Shown here piece after piece: positions 46,973 through 57,307 of a stretch of DNA of 61,805 nucleotides; position 1 is the stretch's first letter, and each line of letters begins with the position of its first letter. The stretch covers positions 1 to 61,805 of the forward strand of contig SVME01000002.1 in NCBI GenBank assembly GCA_015067605.1, read 5' to 3'. Origin of the DNA: Oscillospiraceae bacterium. Its GTDB lineage: Bacteria > Bacillota > Clostridia > Oscillospirales > Oscillospiraceae. Under the pieces are notes generated by a model. It was not told the origin of the DNA and made no database searches. It worked only from the letters and a program-made list of their open reading frames with translations. A program made the translations under genes and the position numbers.

Positions 46973-48076
46973 ATGAAAGTAGTATTGGAAAATCTGACAA
47001 AAATTTTTCCCAGCCGGGACAAAAAATCCGGCAAAGAGGTCGTTGCGGTCAACAACTTCACCTTTGAGATTCCGGACGGTAAGCTGATTGGCTTGCTGGG
47101 CCCCTCCGGCTGCGGCAAGAGCACTACGCTGTACATGATTAGCGGACTGCAGAAGCCCACCAGCGGCAAAATCTTCTTCGGTGAGGACGATGTCACGGAG
47201 CTGTCCACCGAAAATCGCGGCATTGGTCTAGTGTTCCAGAACTATGCGCTGTACCCCCACATGACCGTCAAGCAGAACATCCTGTTCCCTCTGCAAAACC
47301 TGAAAGGCAAGGATAAGCTGCCCAAAAACGAAATGCTGGAACGTGCCCACCACGCTGCCGCTCTGGTTCAAATCGACGAGCTGATGGAGCGTAAGCCCAG
47401 CGAGCTGTCCGGCGGTCAGCAGCAACGTGTGGCCATTGCCCGCGCGCTGGTTAAGATGCCCCGTGTGTTGCTACTGGACGAGCCTTTGTCCAATCTGGAC
47501 GCTCGCCTGCGTCTGCAGACCCGTGAGGAGATTCGTCGTATCCAGAAGGAAACCGGTATCACCACCGTTTTTGTTACCCACGATCAGGAAGAGGCCATGT
47601 CCATCTCCGATTTGATTGTGGTTATGAAGCTGGGTGTTGTGCAGCAGATTGGCCAGCCTCAGGAGGTTTACGACAACCCCAGCAACCTGTTCGTCGCTAA
47701 ATTCTTGGGCACTCCCCCCATCAATGTGTTCACCGGCTCCGTCCAAAACGGTAAGCTGTATCTGGGCGAGGAAGCCGTTCTGGATGTCCCCGGCGTTGCC
47801 GACCAGCCTGTTATTGTTGGCATCCGTCCCGAGGGCTTTGAGCTTTCCAACAACGGTGCCCTTACCTGCGGTCTGAACAATGTAGAGGTCATGGGGCGTG
47901 ATGTAAGCATCGTATCCACGCACGCCGCCTCTGTCAACCCCGTTGTCCGCTCCATCATCAATGCAGACAACCGTATCGATACATCCTCCGCTACCGTCCG
48001 CTACAACCTCAAGCCTCATAAGGTGTTCCTGTTCAACAGCGAAACCGAGGAACGGATTCAATTCGAGGTGAAATAA
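46973..48076 (+). CDS. ABC transporter ATP-binding protein (MalK/UgpC/MsmX-like)
   Basis: GPSGCGKSTTLYMISGL, LSGGQQQRVAIARALVKMPRVLLLDEPLSNLDARLR, C-terminal TOBE. Confidence 0.95.
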   Translation: MKVVLENLTKIFPSRDKKSGKEVVAVNNFTFEIPDGKLIGLLGPSGCGKSTTLYMISGLQKPTSGKIFFGEDDVTELSTENRGIGLVFQNYALYPHMTVKQNILFPLQNLKGKDKLPKNEMLERAHHAAALVQIDELMERKPSELSGGQQQRVAIARALVKMPRVLLLDEPLSNLDARLRLQTREEIRRIQKETGITTVFVTHDQEEAMSISDLIVVMKLGVVQQIGQPQEVYDNPSNLFVAKFLGTPPINVFTGSVQNGKLYLGEEAVLDVPGVADQPVIVGIRPEGFELSNNGALTCGLNNVEVMGRDVSIVSTHAASVNPVVRSIINADNRIDTSSATVRYNLKPHKVFLFNSETEERIQFEVK

Positions 48077-48078
48077 TT

Positions 48079-49014
48079 ATGGTAGATAGTAAACAGCACT
48101 GGAAAGCATGGCTATACTTGGCACCAGCCATCGTATTGCTGCTCATCTTTACCGTATGGCCCATTTTCAATACCGTTGCGATGGCATTCCAGAATGGTTA
48201 CAGATCTCTTGGCAGTATCGCTCAGGTGGAATACTCTTGGGGCGTTGAAAACTTCCAGAAGGTCATAGAATACAGCGACTTTAAGATTTGTCTTCAGAAT
48301 ACCATTCTGCTCTGTGTCACCACTGTTCCGATTTCTACGATTCTGGCTCTGCTGATTGCCGTGGCTCTGAACTCCATCAAGCCCCTGCAAAAGATTCTGC
48401 AGACCATCTTCTTCCTGCCCTATGTTACCAACTCCATCGCCATCGGCATGGTCTTCGCCGCAATGTTTAATATTGTCGGCCTGAAACCCGAGGGTGTGCC
48501 AGATACTTGGGGTATCATAAACAACGTTGTCATGTTTTTCGGGGGCGAGCCAATCAACTGGATGAACCCTGGCTCCTCCTACGTAGCAAACATGGCAGTC
48601 ATGATTATTTATATTGTATGGAACGCCCTCCCCTTCAAGATTTTGATTTTGCTGGGCGGCCTCCAGAGCATCAACAAGCAGTACTATGATGCGGCTAAGG
48701 TCGATGGCACCCCCCGCAGAAGAGTATTCACCAAAATCACCGTACCGCTGCTGTCCCCCATGCTGGCCTATGTTATCATCACCGGCTTCATCGGTGGCTT
48801 CAAGGAATACTCCAGCATCATCGGTATATTTGGCGACAAAATGGGACCTGCAGACGATGCCGGCCGTTTGAACACCATGGTTGGATACATCTACTCCTCC
48901 ATGGCCGACAGCAGACAGGGTCTTGCCAGTGCGGCAGCGCTGATTCTGTTCGGTATTATTCTTGTTGTTACCACGATTAATAATCAGGTCATCAAGAAGC
49001 GCGTTCATTATTGA
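48079..49014 (+). CDS. ABC transporter permease (MalF-like)
   Basis: YYDAAKVDGTPRRRVFTKITVPLLSPMLAY (EAA motif). Confidence 0.93.
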   Translation: MVDSKQHWKAWLYLAPAIVLLLIFTVWPIFNTVAMAFQNGYRSLGSIAQVEYSWGVENFQKVIEYSDFKICLQNTILLCVTTVPISTILALLIAVALNSIKPLQKILQTIFFLPYVTNSIAIGMVFAAMFNIVGLKPEGVPDTWGIINNVVMFFGGEPINWMNPGSSYVANMAVMIIYIVWNALPFKILILLGGLQSINKQYYDAAKVDGTPRRRVFTKITVPLLSPMLAYVIITGFIGGFKEYSSIIGIFGDKMGPADDAGRLNTMVGYIYSSMADSRQGLASAAALILFGIILVVTTINNQVIKKRVHY

Positions 49015-49027
49015 GAGGTGACCATGT

Positions 49028-49972
49028 ATGGCTAATAATCAAAATATGAATGTTATGCAGGCCCGTGATATCCAAAAGATATCCACCGGTCAAAAGATTG
49101 GTCAGTTTCTTGTAAAGGCGGGCACCTATCTGTTCCTGTGCATCATGGCGCTGATTGTTCTGTTCCCCTTCTATTGGATGATTATCTCCTCCCTGAAGAC
49201 CCTAGCGGAATACCGTCAGGCTGTCCCCACCTTCTGGCCCAAGCAGTTGATGTTTGAAAACTACGCCACCGCTTTCGACACCGCAAGCCTTGGCACACTG
49301 TTTATGAACACCCTGTACGTTGGCGTAGTATCCACCCTTCTGAGTCTGGTCATTACCGTCCTGAGCGCCTTTGCCTTTGCCCGTCTGGAGTTCAAGGGTA
49401 AAAATCTGCTCTTTGGTGCCCTGATGGCCACCATGATGCTCCCCGGCGAAATGTTCACCATCACCAACTACATCACCGTCACCAGTTTGATGGAGCCTTG
49501 GCAGATGGACATTGGCGGGAATATCATTGAATTCGCCCCCATGGACATCTGGGGTGCGTTGATTATCCCCTTCCTTGTAAGCATTTTCTATATCTACCTT
49601 CTGCGTCAGAATTTCATGCAGATTCCCAACGAGCTATATCTGGCCGCCAAGGTCGATGGTACGTCAGATTTGAAGTATCTGTGGAAGGTTATGATTCCTC
49701 TGTCCATGCCCACGTTGATTTCCATCACCATTCTGAAGATGATGGGCGCATGGAACTCCTATATCTGGCCCAACCTGATCACCAAGTCCCATAAGGAATA
49801 CCAGCTGATTACCAACGGTCTGCGTAATGCCTTCTCGGACACCAGCGGACAGGTTAACTTCCCTGTGCAGATGGCTGCGGTTGCAATCGTTTCCGCTCCC
49901 CTGTTCATGGTGTTCCTGTTCCTGAGAAAGTATATCATGTCCGGCGTCAGCCGTAGCGGCATCAAGGGATAA
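49028..49972 (+). CDS. ABC transporter permease (MalG-like)
   Basis: ELYLAAKVDGTSDLKYLWKVMIPLSMPTLISI (EAA motif). Confidence 0.93.
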   Translation: MANNQNMNVMQARDIQKISTGQKIGQFLVKAGTYLFLCIMALIVLFPFYWMIISSLKTLAEYRQAVPTFWPKQLMFENYATAFDTASLGTLFMNTLYVGVVSTLLSLVITVLSAFAFARLEFKGKNLLFGALMATMMLPGEMFTITNYITVTSLMEPWQMDIGGNIIEFAPMDIWGALIIPFLVSIFYIYLLRQNFMQIPNELYLAAKVDGTSDLKYLWKVMIPLSMPTLISITILKMMGAWNSYIWPNLITKSHKEYQLITNGLRNAFSDTSGQVNFPVQMAAVAIVSAPLFMVFLFLRKYIMSGVSRSGIKG

Positions 49973-50022
49973 CTGGCGAACCATCGCCTGATATATCAAA
50001 AACAAGAAAGGACGAAATCGTT

Positions 50023-51447
50023 ATGAGCAAGAAAATCATTTCCCTCCTGCTGGTTCTGGTAATGCTGCTGAGCGTCGTCGCGATGACTGGCTGCTCTAAG
50101 AAGCAAACCGGTAATACCACCAACGTAATTGCAAAAGAGGACATTACTTTTAGCATGGATGAAGAGGTAAACATCACCTTCACCCATACCATGGGCGCCA
50201 AGCTGCAGGGCATCCTTGACACCTATATCAAGGAGTTCAACAAAATTTACCCCAATATCCACATCACCCACCAGTCCGCTGGTGGCTGGGCTGATATCAA
50301 CGGCCAGATTAACACTGAGATTGCCGGCGGCAAGCAGCCCAACATCGCTTACTGCTACCCCGACCACGTTGCTACCTACAACATTGCTAAGTCCGTCATC
50401 GTGCTGGACACCCTGATTGAAAGCGACGTTGCCATCGGCGACACCGGTATGATTATCGGCCTGACCAACGAAGAGAAGGCCGACTTCATCGAGAGCTACT
50501 ACAACGAAGGCACCGTATATGGCGATGGCAAGATGTACACCATGCCTCTGAGCAAATCCACCGAGGTTCTGTACTACGACAAGACCTTCTTCGAAGCCAA
50601 TAACCTGACCGTCCCCACCACTTGGGACGAGATGTGGGATGTCTGCGCCAAGATTAAAGCCATTGATTCCGAGTGCTATCCTCTGGGCTACGATGCTGAG
50701 GACAACTGGTTCATCACCCTGTGTGAGCAGAACCAGACCGGCTTCACCAGCGCTGAGGACGGCGGCAAATTCCTGTTCAACAACGATGCCAACAAGGCAA
50801 TGGTGAAGGAACTGCGCGAGTACTACCAGAAGGGTTACTTCACCACCCAGGAGCTGTACGGCAGCTATACCTCCAACCTGTTCGTCGAGACCACCGATAC
50901 CCGCTGCTATATGTGTGTCGGCTCCTCCGGCGGTGCATCCTACCAGATGTCCAACAACGATACCAGCGACGGCAGCTTTGCCTTCGAAGTCGGTGTTGCT
51001 CCTATCCCTCAGGCCGATGCCAACAATCAGAAAACCATTTCTCAAGGTCCCAGCCTGTGTATCCTGCAGGGCGCTGACACCACTAATCAGGAAATCGTTG
51101 CATCCTGGCTGTTCGTCAAGTTCCTGTGCACCAATGTTGATTTCCAGGCCGAGTTCTCCATGGAGTCCGGCTATATGCCCGTGCTGAAGTCCGTCACCGA
51201 AAACGAAGCCTACGCCAAGTGGCTGGCAAAGGGCAACGGTTACGAGTATCTGGTCGCCAAGTGCGTACAGATTGGTATCGAGGGTCGTGACAACTACTTT
51301 GTTTCCCCTGCTTTCGATGGCTCCTCCACCGCCCGTTCCGAGGCTGGCTCTCTGCTGCTGAAGTGTCTGAGTGGTAAGCCCTCCGGTTCTCTGGATGACT
51401 TCATCGATCAGGCTTTCAAGGAAGCAATTGAAGAGTGTGAATATTAA
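50023..51447 (+). CDS. Extracellular solute-binding lipoprotein (family 1)
   Basis: Lipobox LLSVVAMTGCSKK; ITFTHTMGAKLQGILDTYIKEFNKIYPNI, TEVLYYDKTFFEANNLTVPTTWDEMWD. Confidence 0.93.
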   Translation: MSKKIISLLLVLVMLLSVVAMTGCSKKQTGNTTNVIAKEDITFSMDEEVNITFTHTMGAKLQGILDTYIKEFNKIYPNIHITHQSAGGWADINGQINTEIAGGKQPNIAYCYPDHVATYNIAKSVIVLDTLIESDVAIGDTGMIIGLTNEEKADFIESYYNEGTVYGDGKMYTMPLSKSTEVLYYDKTFFEANNLTVPTTWDEMWDVCAKIKAIDSECYPLGYDAEDNWFITLCEQNQTGFTSAEDGGKFLFNNDANKAMVKELREYYQKGYFTTQELYGSYTSNLFVETTDTRCYMCVGSSGGASYQMSNNDTSDGSFAFEVGVAPIPQADANNQKTISQGPSLCILQGADTTNQEIVASWLFVKFLCTNVDFQAEFSMESGYMPVLKSVTENEAYAKWLAKGNGYEYLVAKCVQIGIEGRDNYFVSPAFDGSSTARSEAGSLLLKCLSGKPSGSLDDFIDQAFKEAIEECEY

Positions 51448-51451
51448 TGCC

Positions 51452-52828
51452 ATGAAAATTAAAAGAATTTTTGCTCTAATTTTAGTCCTCTGTCTGGCAG
51501 CCGGTTGTTTTACCGGCTGCCAGCAGGAGGAAACTCCTGACGCTACTACTGCGTCCGGCAATGGCGACAAGAATACAATTCCTGAAAACGTTGACTATGT
51601 GGCCCAGACCAAGCTGGACATGAACTCCGACACTCTGAAGCTGGAGGTTACCGTCCGCAGCTACATCGACGGAGATACCACCCACTTCAACGTTCCCCAC
51701 GATGTCAGCGATAACGGCGTTTTGAAGGCCCGTTACCTGTGCGTCAACACCCCCGAGTCCACCGGCAAGATTGAGGAGTGGGGCAAAAAAGCCTCCAACT
51801 TCACCAAGGAAAAGCTGAAAAGCGCCAGCTCCATCATCATCGAATCCAACGATGGCAAGTGGAATGCTGACTCCACCGGCGGTCGTTATCTGGTCTGGGT
51901 TTGGTATAAGCCCGCCGACGGCAACGATTATCGTTGCCTGAATCTGGAGTTGATTCAGAACGGTCTTTCCATCTCTTGTGGCACGGTTGCTGAGCGCTAT
52001 GGCCAAGTGGCCACCGACGCTTTCCAGCAGGCCAAGGCTCAGAAGCTCCATGTGTTCTCCAACGAGGACGACCCGGACTTCTACTACGGCGATGCCTACG
52101 AAATCGACCTAAAAGGTCTGCGCACCAACATCGCTCTCTATGAAAATACCACCGTTGCCTTCGAAGGCGTTGTGACCAACAACTTCAACAACTCCGTTTA
52201 CGTAGAAAGCTATGATGCAGAAACCGATATGTACTATGGCGTTTCTGTGTACTATGGCTTTGAGACAGGCGAACTGCTGAACAACCTGAAGGTTGGTAAT
52301 ATGGTTCGTGTGGTCGGCTCCGTCCAGTATTACGAAGCCGGCGGTACATGGCAGATTTCCGATGTCAGCTACCGTGAATTCAAGCCTGACGACCCCACCA
52401 ATACCGTTATGCTCAGCTCTGGTCACGAGGCCGGTAACCGTCTGACTGCCCCTGACCTCTTTGCCAATGGCACTGTGGAAGTGGAAGTACTGTCGGACAT
52501 TTCCGGCGAAGAAACCGAAACCAAGACCTTTAAGTATGCAGATCTTTGCATGAGCACCACCATTTCCATGGAGAATCTGTACGTCAGCGAAATCTACACT
52601 ACCAACAACGGCGGCGACAGCGATGGCGCTATGACCCTGACCTGTATTGCCGAAGGCGGTGTAGAAATCGATGTGCGTACCGCCGTGCTTTATGACGAAA
52701 ACGGTGAAATGATTTCCGCTGCCGACTACCGCTATAAGACCATCAACGTCACCGGCGTAGTGGATTATTTCAGCGGCAGCTATCAGATTAAGGTGTTCAA
52801 TGCCGACGCAATCACCGTTCAGGAATAA
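51452..52828 (+). CDS. Thermonuclease (SNase)-domain lipoprotein with OB-like C-terminus
   Basis: Lipobox CLAAGCFTGC; VTVRSYIDGDTTHFNVP...LKARYLCVNTPESTGKIEEWGKKASNFTKEKL; 4-bp gap to the SBP gene. Confidence 0.9.
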   Translation: MKIKRIFALILVLCLAAGCFTGCQQEETPDATTASGNGDKNTIPENVDYVAQTKLDMNSDTLKLEVTVRSYIDGDTTHFNVPHDVSDNGVLKARYLCVNTPESTGKIEEWGKKASNFTKEKLKSASSIIIESNDGKWNADSTGGRYLVWVWYKPADGNDYRCLNLELIQNGLSISCGTVAERYGQVATDAFQQAKAQKLHVFSNEDDPDFYYGDAYEIDLKGLRTNIALYENTTVAFEGVVTNNFNNSVYVESYDAETDMYYGVSVYYGFETGELLNNLKVGNMVRVVGSVQYYEAGGTWQISDVSYREFKPDDPTNTVMLSSGHEAGNRLTAPDLFANGTVEVEVLSDISGEETETKTFKYADLCMSTTISMENLYVSEIYTTNNGGDSDGAMTLTCIAEGGVEIDVRTAVLYDENGEMISAADYRYKTINVTGVVDYFSGSYQIKVFNADAITVQE

Positions 52829-52846
52829 TTAGAAAGGAAGTATGAT

Positions 52847-55615
52847 ATGAAAAGAATAATTTCCCTTCTGTTGCTGCTGGCTATTTGTTTGTCCGTCTTT
52901 GTCGGATGTAATAACGAAGAAGCCAAGGATAGTGGTAAGGAAACCACCAAGCCCACCTCCGGCAACACCTCCGACGATAATACCGCAGAAGAAAGCGACA
53001 TCCCCAGCGCCATTGCTTTCTTGGAGAATCAGTACCCCGAAGCCAGCAAGGGTAAAGTGCAGGTCCTTTCCAACGACATCGACCTGCTGTCCGTGGTTGT
53101 TGTTGGCCGTGTCAGCTACACCGTCGAATGGACTGTGTCCGTCACCGAGGGCTCCTCTGACGCCGCCAAGATTGGCGAATCCTCCAAGGAAAATCACGTC
53201 CTGCTGGACATCAACGAAACCCCCGAGACCGATGTTACGTTCATTGCTACCGCTACCGTGAAGGATCCCGCCGGCGATTCCAAGACCGCCGCTTTCAACT
53301 TCCAGATTGTTGCCTCCGCTACTGCTGGCATGACCGACGAAGAAATCGTCGAGTTGGCCTACCAGCTAGCCGAGGGCGAGATTATGAACGGCAGCTCCAC
53401 CCTGACTGGTGTCATCAAGATGATTAAGTCCCCCTGGGACCCCGACTTCCAGAACATCACTGTTGTCATTCAGATTGGTGATTTGGCCGACAAGCGCATT
53501 GAGTGCTACCGCATGACCGGCGAAGGCGCTAAAGATTTGGCCATCGGTGACACCATCACCGTCACCGGCGTTCTGAAAAACTACAACGGCACCATCGAAT
53601 TCGATGCTGGCTGTGTTGTTTCCAACATTGTCAAGGGTGAAACTGTTGAAGTGCCCACCGATCCCAAGGCCATTGTAGATGCCGCCTATGCTCTGCCCGC
53701 TGGCGAAGCACTGCCCTACTCCGCAACCCTGACCGGCATGATTTATGCCATCAACTCCCCCTACGATGAGGGCTATCAGAACATCACCGTCACCATTGTT
53801 GTGGATGGCTACGAAGCAAAGCCCATCCTGGTCTACCGCTTGAAGGGCGAAGGCGCTGATAAGCTGGAGCTGGGCGACACCATCACTGTCACCGGCTACA
53901 TCGTCAACTACAACGGCACCATCGAGTACACCTCCGGCTGCACTCTGGATAGCTTCAAGAAGGGTGACGGCGCTCCCGACAATATTCCCGATAAGGAAGT
54001 TGACATTGTGGATGCCGCCTACAAGCTGGCAGAAGGCAACGCCCTTCCCTACAGCGCTACCCTGACCGGTAAGGTCACCGAGGTTAACGATGCATATAGT
54101 GCCGAGTACGGCAACATCACCGTTACCATTACCATCCCCGGTCGTGAGAAGAAGCCCATCAAGTGTTACCGTCTGAAGGGCCCCGGCGTTGACAAGGTAG
54201 CCATTGGTGATACCCTGACTGTTAGTGGCATTCTGAAGAACTTCTATGGTGAAATTGAGTTTGACGCAGGTTGCACTTTGATTAAGCGCGACGCAGGCGG
54301 TAACGCCCCCATTAAGCAGGAAACTGATCCTCTGAAGATTGTTGACGCTGCTTATAAACTGAAGGAAAACACTGATCTGGGCTACGATGTCACCCTGACC
54401 GGTAAGGTCGTGGAAGTCGTTGATGCCTACGATTCCGAGTACAAGAACATCACTGTAACCATTCAGATTTCCGGTCGTGAGAAGAAGCCCATTATCTGCT
54501 ACCGTCTGAAAGGCGAAGGCGTTGAGAAGGTTGCTAAGGGTGATACCATCACCGTTACCGGTCGTCTGAAGAACTACTATGGCGATATCGAATTTGACAA
54601 CGGCTGCAAAATGACCAAGCGTGTTTCCGGTGGTGGCGAGGTTGTTAAGGTAGAAACCGACCCCAAGAAGATTGTTGATGCTGCTTTCAAGCTGAAGGAC
54701 GGCGAGCAGCTGGCCTACGACGCAACCCTGACCGGCAAGGTCACCTCTATTAAGACTCCCTATGATGCCGAGCACAGCAACATTAGTGTAATTATCACTG
54801 TTGAGGGTAAGTCCATCGTCTGTTTCCGCATGAAGGGTACCGGCGTTGATAAGATTACGGTGGATGATACCATCACTGTAAAGGGTCGTCTGAAGAATTA
54901 CGGCGGTACGGTGGAGTTTGATGCCAACTGCGAAATGACCAAGCGCGTTTCCGGCGGCGTTGAAACCCAGACCGACTTTAAGAAAATCGTTGAAGAGGCA
55001 TACGCCCTGAAAGATGGCGAGCAGCTGAAGTACACCGCCACCCTCACCGGCAAGGTCGTCAAGCTGGATGTTCCCTACGACGAATCCTTCAAGAACATGA
55101 ATCTGACGATTGCTGTTGCTGGCTGCGAGGATAAGCCCATCCTGTGCTACCGTCTGAAGGGCGACGGTCTGAGCAACAATATCTGTGTTGGAGATACCAT
55201 CACCGTCAAGGGTACTATCAAGAATTACAAAGGCACCATCGAGTTTGATACCGGTTGCACTGCCAGCAACATTAAGTCCGGCGGCGTGAAGAAGCCCACC
55301 GATCCCAAAAAGATTGTTGATGCGGCGTTTGCACTGGCTGGCGGCGATTCTTTGAAGTACTTCGCCACTCTGACCGGTAAGGTTACAGAGATTAATACCG
55401 CCTACGACAGCTCGTACAAGAACATCACCATCACCATTGAGGTCGAGGGTTCCGATGGCATGAAGGAGCTGAAGTGCTACCGCCTGAAGGGCGAAGGCGC
55501 TGATAAGATTAAGGTTGGCGATACCGTCACTGTCACTGGTGTTATCAAGAACTATGTACATAGCTCTTCCGGCGATTCTGAAATTGAATTCGACGCAGGT
55601 TGTGTCCTCGGATAA
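52847..55615 (+). CDS. Lipoprotein with seven tandem OB-fold-like repeats
   Basis: Lipobox CLSVFVGC; seven ~110-aa units of (I)VDAAYxLxxGxxLxYxATLTGxV...NITVTIxVxGxxxKPIxCYRLKGxGxDKxxxGDTITVxGxxKNYxGxIEFDxGCxL. Confidence 0.85.
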   Translation: MKRIISLLLLLAICLSVFVGCNNEEAKDSGKETTKPTSGNTSDDNTAEESDIPSAIAFLENQYPEASKGKVQVLSNDIDLLSVVVVGRVSYTVEWTVSVTEGSSDAAKIGESSKENHVLLDINETPETDVTFIATATVKDPAGDSKTAAFNFQIVASATAGMTDEEIVELAYQLAEGEIMNGSSTLTGVIKMIKSPWDPDFQNITVVIQIGDLADKRIECYRMTGEGAKDLAIGDTITVTGVLKNYNGTIEFDAGCVVSNIVKGETVEVPTDPKAIVDAAYALPAGEALPYSATLTGMIYAINSPYDEGYQNITVTIVVDGYEAKPILVYRLKGEGADKLELGDTITVTGYIVNYNGTIEYTSGCTLDSFKKGDGAPDNIPDKEVDIVDAAYKLAEGNALPYSATLTGKVTEVNDAYSAEYGNITVTITIPGREKKPIKCYRLKGPGVDKVAIGDTLTVSGILKNFYGEIEFDAGCTLIKRDAGGNAPIKQETDPLKIVDAAYKLKENTDLGYDVTLTGKVVEVVDAYDSEYKNITVTIQISGREKKPIICYRLKGEGVEKVAKGDTITVTGRLKNYYGDIEFDNGCKMTKRVSGGGEVVKVETDPKKIVDAAFKLKDGEQLAYDATLTGKVTSIKTPYDAEHSNISVIITVEGKSIVCFRMKGTGVDKITVDDTITVKGRLKNYGGTVEFDANCEMTKRVSGGVETQTDFKKIVEEAYALKDGEQLKYTATLTGKVVKLDVPYDESFKNMNLTIAVAGCEDKPILCYRLKGDGLSNNICVGDTITVKGTIKNYKGTIEFDTGCTASNIKSGGVKKPTDPKKIVDAAFALAGGDSLKYFATLTGKVTEINTAYDSSYKNITITIEVEGSDGMKELKCYRLKGEGADKIKVGDTVTVTGVIKNYVHSSSGDSEIEFDAGCVLG
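53330..55612 (+). repeat. Seven ~330-bp tandem coding repeats (OB-fold units)
   Basis: Units begin near 53341, 53673, 54005, 54338, 54670, 54988 and 55314; protein-level similarity strong. Confidence 0.85.
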
Positions 55616-55630
55616 TTCCCATATCTAGCA

Positions 55631-55658
55631 AACAGGAGCGGGTCCCCCGCTCCTGTTT
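55631..55658 (+). terminator. Rho-independent terminator
   Basis: AACAGGAGCGGG-TCCC-CCGCTCCTGTT-TTA. Confidence 0.8.
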
Positions 55659-55665
55659 TATCGAA

Positions 55666-55695
55666 ATACGCCCCAACCATTTCGGTCGGGGCGTA
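55666..55695 (-). terminator. Terminator of the FAD oxidoreductase gene
   Basis: ATACGCCCCaACC-ATTTC-GGTcGGGGCGTAT followed on the minus strand by TTTCG. Confidence 0.55.
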
Positions 55696-55699
55696 TCTA

Positions 55700-57073
55700 T
55701 TAACTAAGCATACATCTGGCAACGTGAATACCGCTGGCAGAAGCGTGAGAAAGAGAATGTGTGATGCCGCTGCCGTCACCGATAATATATAGTCCACTCA
55801 GGCAACTCTGCAAGGATGCATCCACCGCAACTTCCATGTTGTAAAATTTCACCTCAACGCCATAAAGCAGCGTATCGTCATTGGCTGTACCGGGCGCAAT
55901 CTTATCCAGTGCATAAATCATCTCGATGATTCCGTCCAGCAGCCGCTTGGGCAGCACCAGACTCAAATCGCCAGGCGTAGCATTCATGGTCGGGGTTGTG
56001 AAGGACTCCTCAATGCGTTTTGCAGTGCTACGCTGACCGCGAATCAGGTCGCCAAACCGCTGCACCATAACGCCGCCGCCCAGCATATTGCTCAGACGTG
56101 CAATGGACTCCGCATAACCGGTAGAATCCTTAAAGGGTTCTGAGAAATGTTTAGATACCAAGAGCGCAAAATTGGTGTTCTGGGTTTGCTTTTCCGGATC
56201 CTCGTAGCTGTGACCATTCACCGTAACAATACCATTGGTATTTTCGCTAACCACAGAGCCTTTGGGGTTCATGCAGAAGGTACGCACCCGATCACCATAT
56301 TTGGGAGTTCGGTAAACAATTTTGCTTTCGTACAGCTCATCGGTCAAATGAGAAAATACCTCCGCCGGAAGCTCAACACGAACGCCAATGTCCACTCTGT
56401 TAGACTGGGTGGGGATATTCAGCTCCTTGCATATTTTCTCCATCCATTTGCTGCCGCTACGTCCCACGGAAACGATGCACTTTTCACTGGTGTAAATTCC
56501 ACAGGCGCAGTGTACAGCATATCCACCTTCAATCACCGAAATGGATTCCACCGGTGTGTCAAAGAAAAACGTCACCTTGTCCTTCAGGTTCTCATACAAA
56601 TTCCCAAGCACAACATAGTTGATGTCGGTTCCCAAATGCCGAACCGACGCATCCAGCAGATGCAAATCATTTTGCATACAAATCTTCTTGAACTTACTGC
56701 CAGCAGTGGAATAGAGTTTCGTACCCTCACCGCCAAAGCGCATATTGATGTCATCCACATAACGCATCAGCTCCAGCGCCCGCTGTTTACCGATGTATTC
56801 ATACAGCGTTCCGCCGAAATCATTGGTGATGTTGTATTTTCCATCGGAAAAGGCACCGGCTCCGCCAAATCCGCTCATAATAGAGCAGCTTTTACAGCCA
56901 ATGCAGTGCTTGACCTTTTCGCCGTCAATGGGACAACGACGCTTTTCCAGCGGATGTCCCGCCTCAAAAACACCAATCTTCAGCGATGAATCCAGATTAA
57001 TCAATTCATAAGCAGAAAAAATACCACCCGGACCAGCACCAATAATAATCACATCAAAATCCATTATCAACAC
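55700..57073 (-). CDS. FAD-dependent oxidoreductase (NAD(P)/FAD-binding)
   Basis: FDVIIIGAGPGGIFSAYELI, HCIGCKSCSIMSGFGGAGAFSDGKYNITNDFGG, GLYIIGDGSGITHSLSHASASGI. Confidence 0.88.
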   Translation of the reverse strand: MLIMDFDVIIIGAGPGGIFSAYELINLDSSLKIGVFEAGHPLEKRRCPIDGEKVKHCIGCKSCSIMSGFGGAGAFSDGKYNITNDFGGTLYEYIGKQRALELMRYVDDINMRFGGEGTKLYSTAGSKFKKICMQNDLHLLDASVRHLGTDINYVVLGNLYENLKDKVTFFFDTPVESISVIEGGYAVHCACGIYTSEKCIVSVGRSGSKWMEKICKELNIPTQSNRVDIGVRVELPAEVFSHLTDELYESKIVYRTPKYGDRVRTFCMNPKGSVVSENTNGIVTVNGHSYEDPEKQTQNTNFALLVSKHFSEPFKDSTGYAESIARLSNMLGGGVMVQRFGDLIRGQRSTAKRIEESFTTPTMNATPGDLSLVLPKRLLDGIIEMIYALDKIAPGTANDDTLLYGVEVKFYNMEVAVDASLQSCLSGLYIIGDGSGITHSLSHASASGIHVARCMLS

Positions 57074-57242
57074 TCCTCCCTCACACCTTGATCATCAACC
57101 CAAACGCGAGGATCAAATAATTGCACAAATAGCTCTGCGCATTTTGTATATTGTAACACATAGCACTAAAAGTCGCAAGCACCAAAATATGTTTTTGTGC
57201 ATTTTGTGTAACGCCTCAGAAATTTGGAACCAATATTTCCTG

Positions 57243-57271
57243 TTGAATTATTGACTTACATGATGTATAAT
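57243..57271 (+). promoter_or_regulatory. Promoter of the 5'-nucleotidase gene
   Basis: TTGAAT - 17 bp - TATAAT, 37 bp upstream of the start. Confidence 0.7.
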
Positions 57272-57307
57272 TAGTTAAATAAAATACATTTATAGAAGGT
57301 GTAAACC

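Noticed and set aside
48112-49008. 298-aa minus ORF over the permease
   Set aside because: Antisense to a well-conserved ABC permease.
49996-51570. 524-aa minus ORF opposite the solute-binding protein
   Set aside because: The + strand encodes a textbook family-1 SBP; no motif on the minus ORF.
53366-55561. 731-aa minus-strand ORF opposite the OB-repeat gene
   Set aside because: Shadow ORF caused by repeated codon usage; the + strand has lipobox, RBS and family-like repeats.
52847-55615. Tandem repeats considered as a CRISPR or noncoding array
   Set aside because: ~330-bp units in one open frame with protein-level conservation; no short direct repeats with unique spacers. No CRISPR array seen anywhere in the window.
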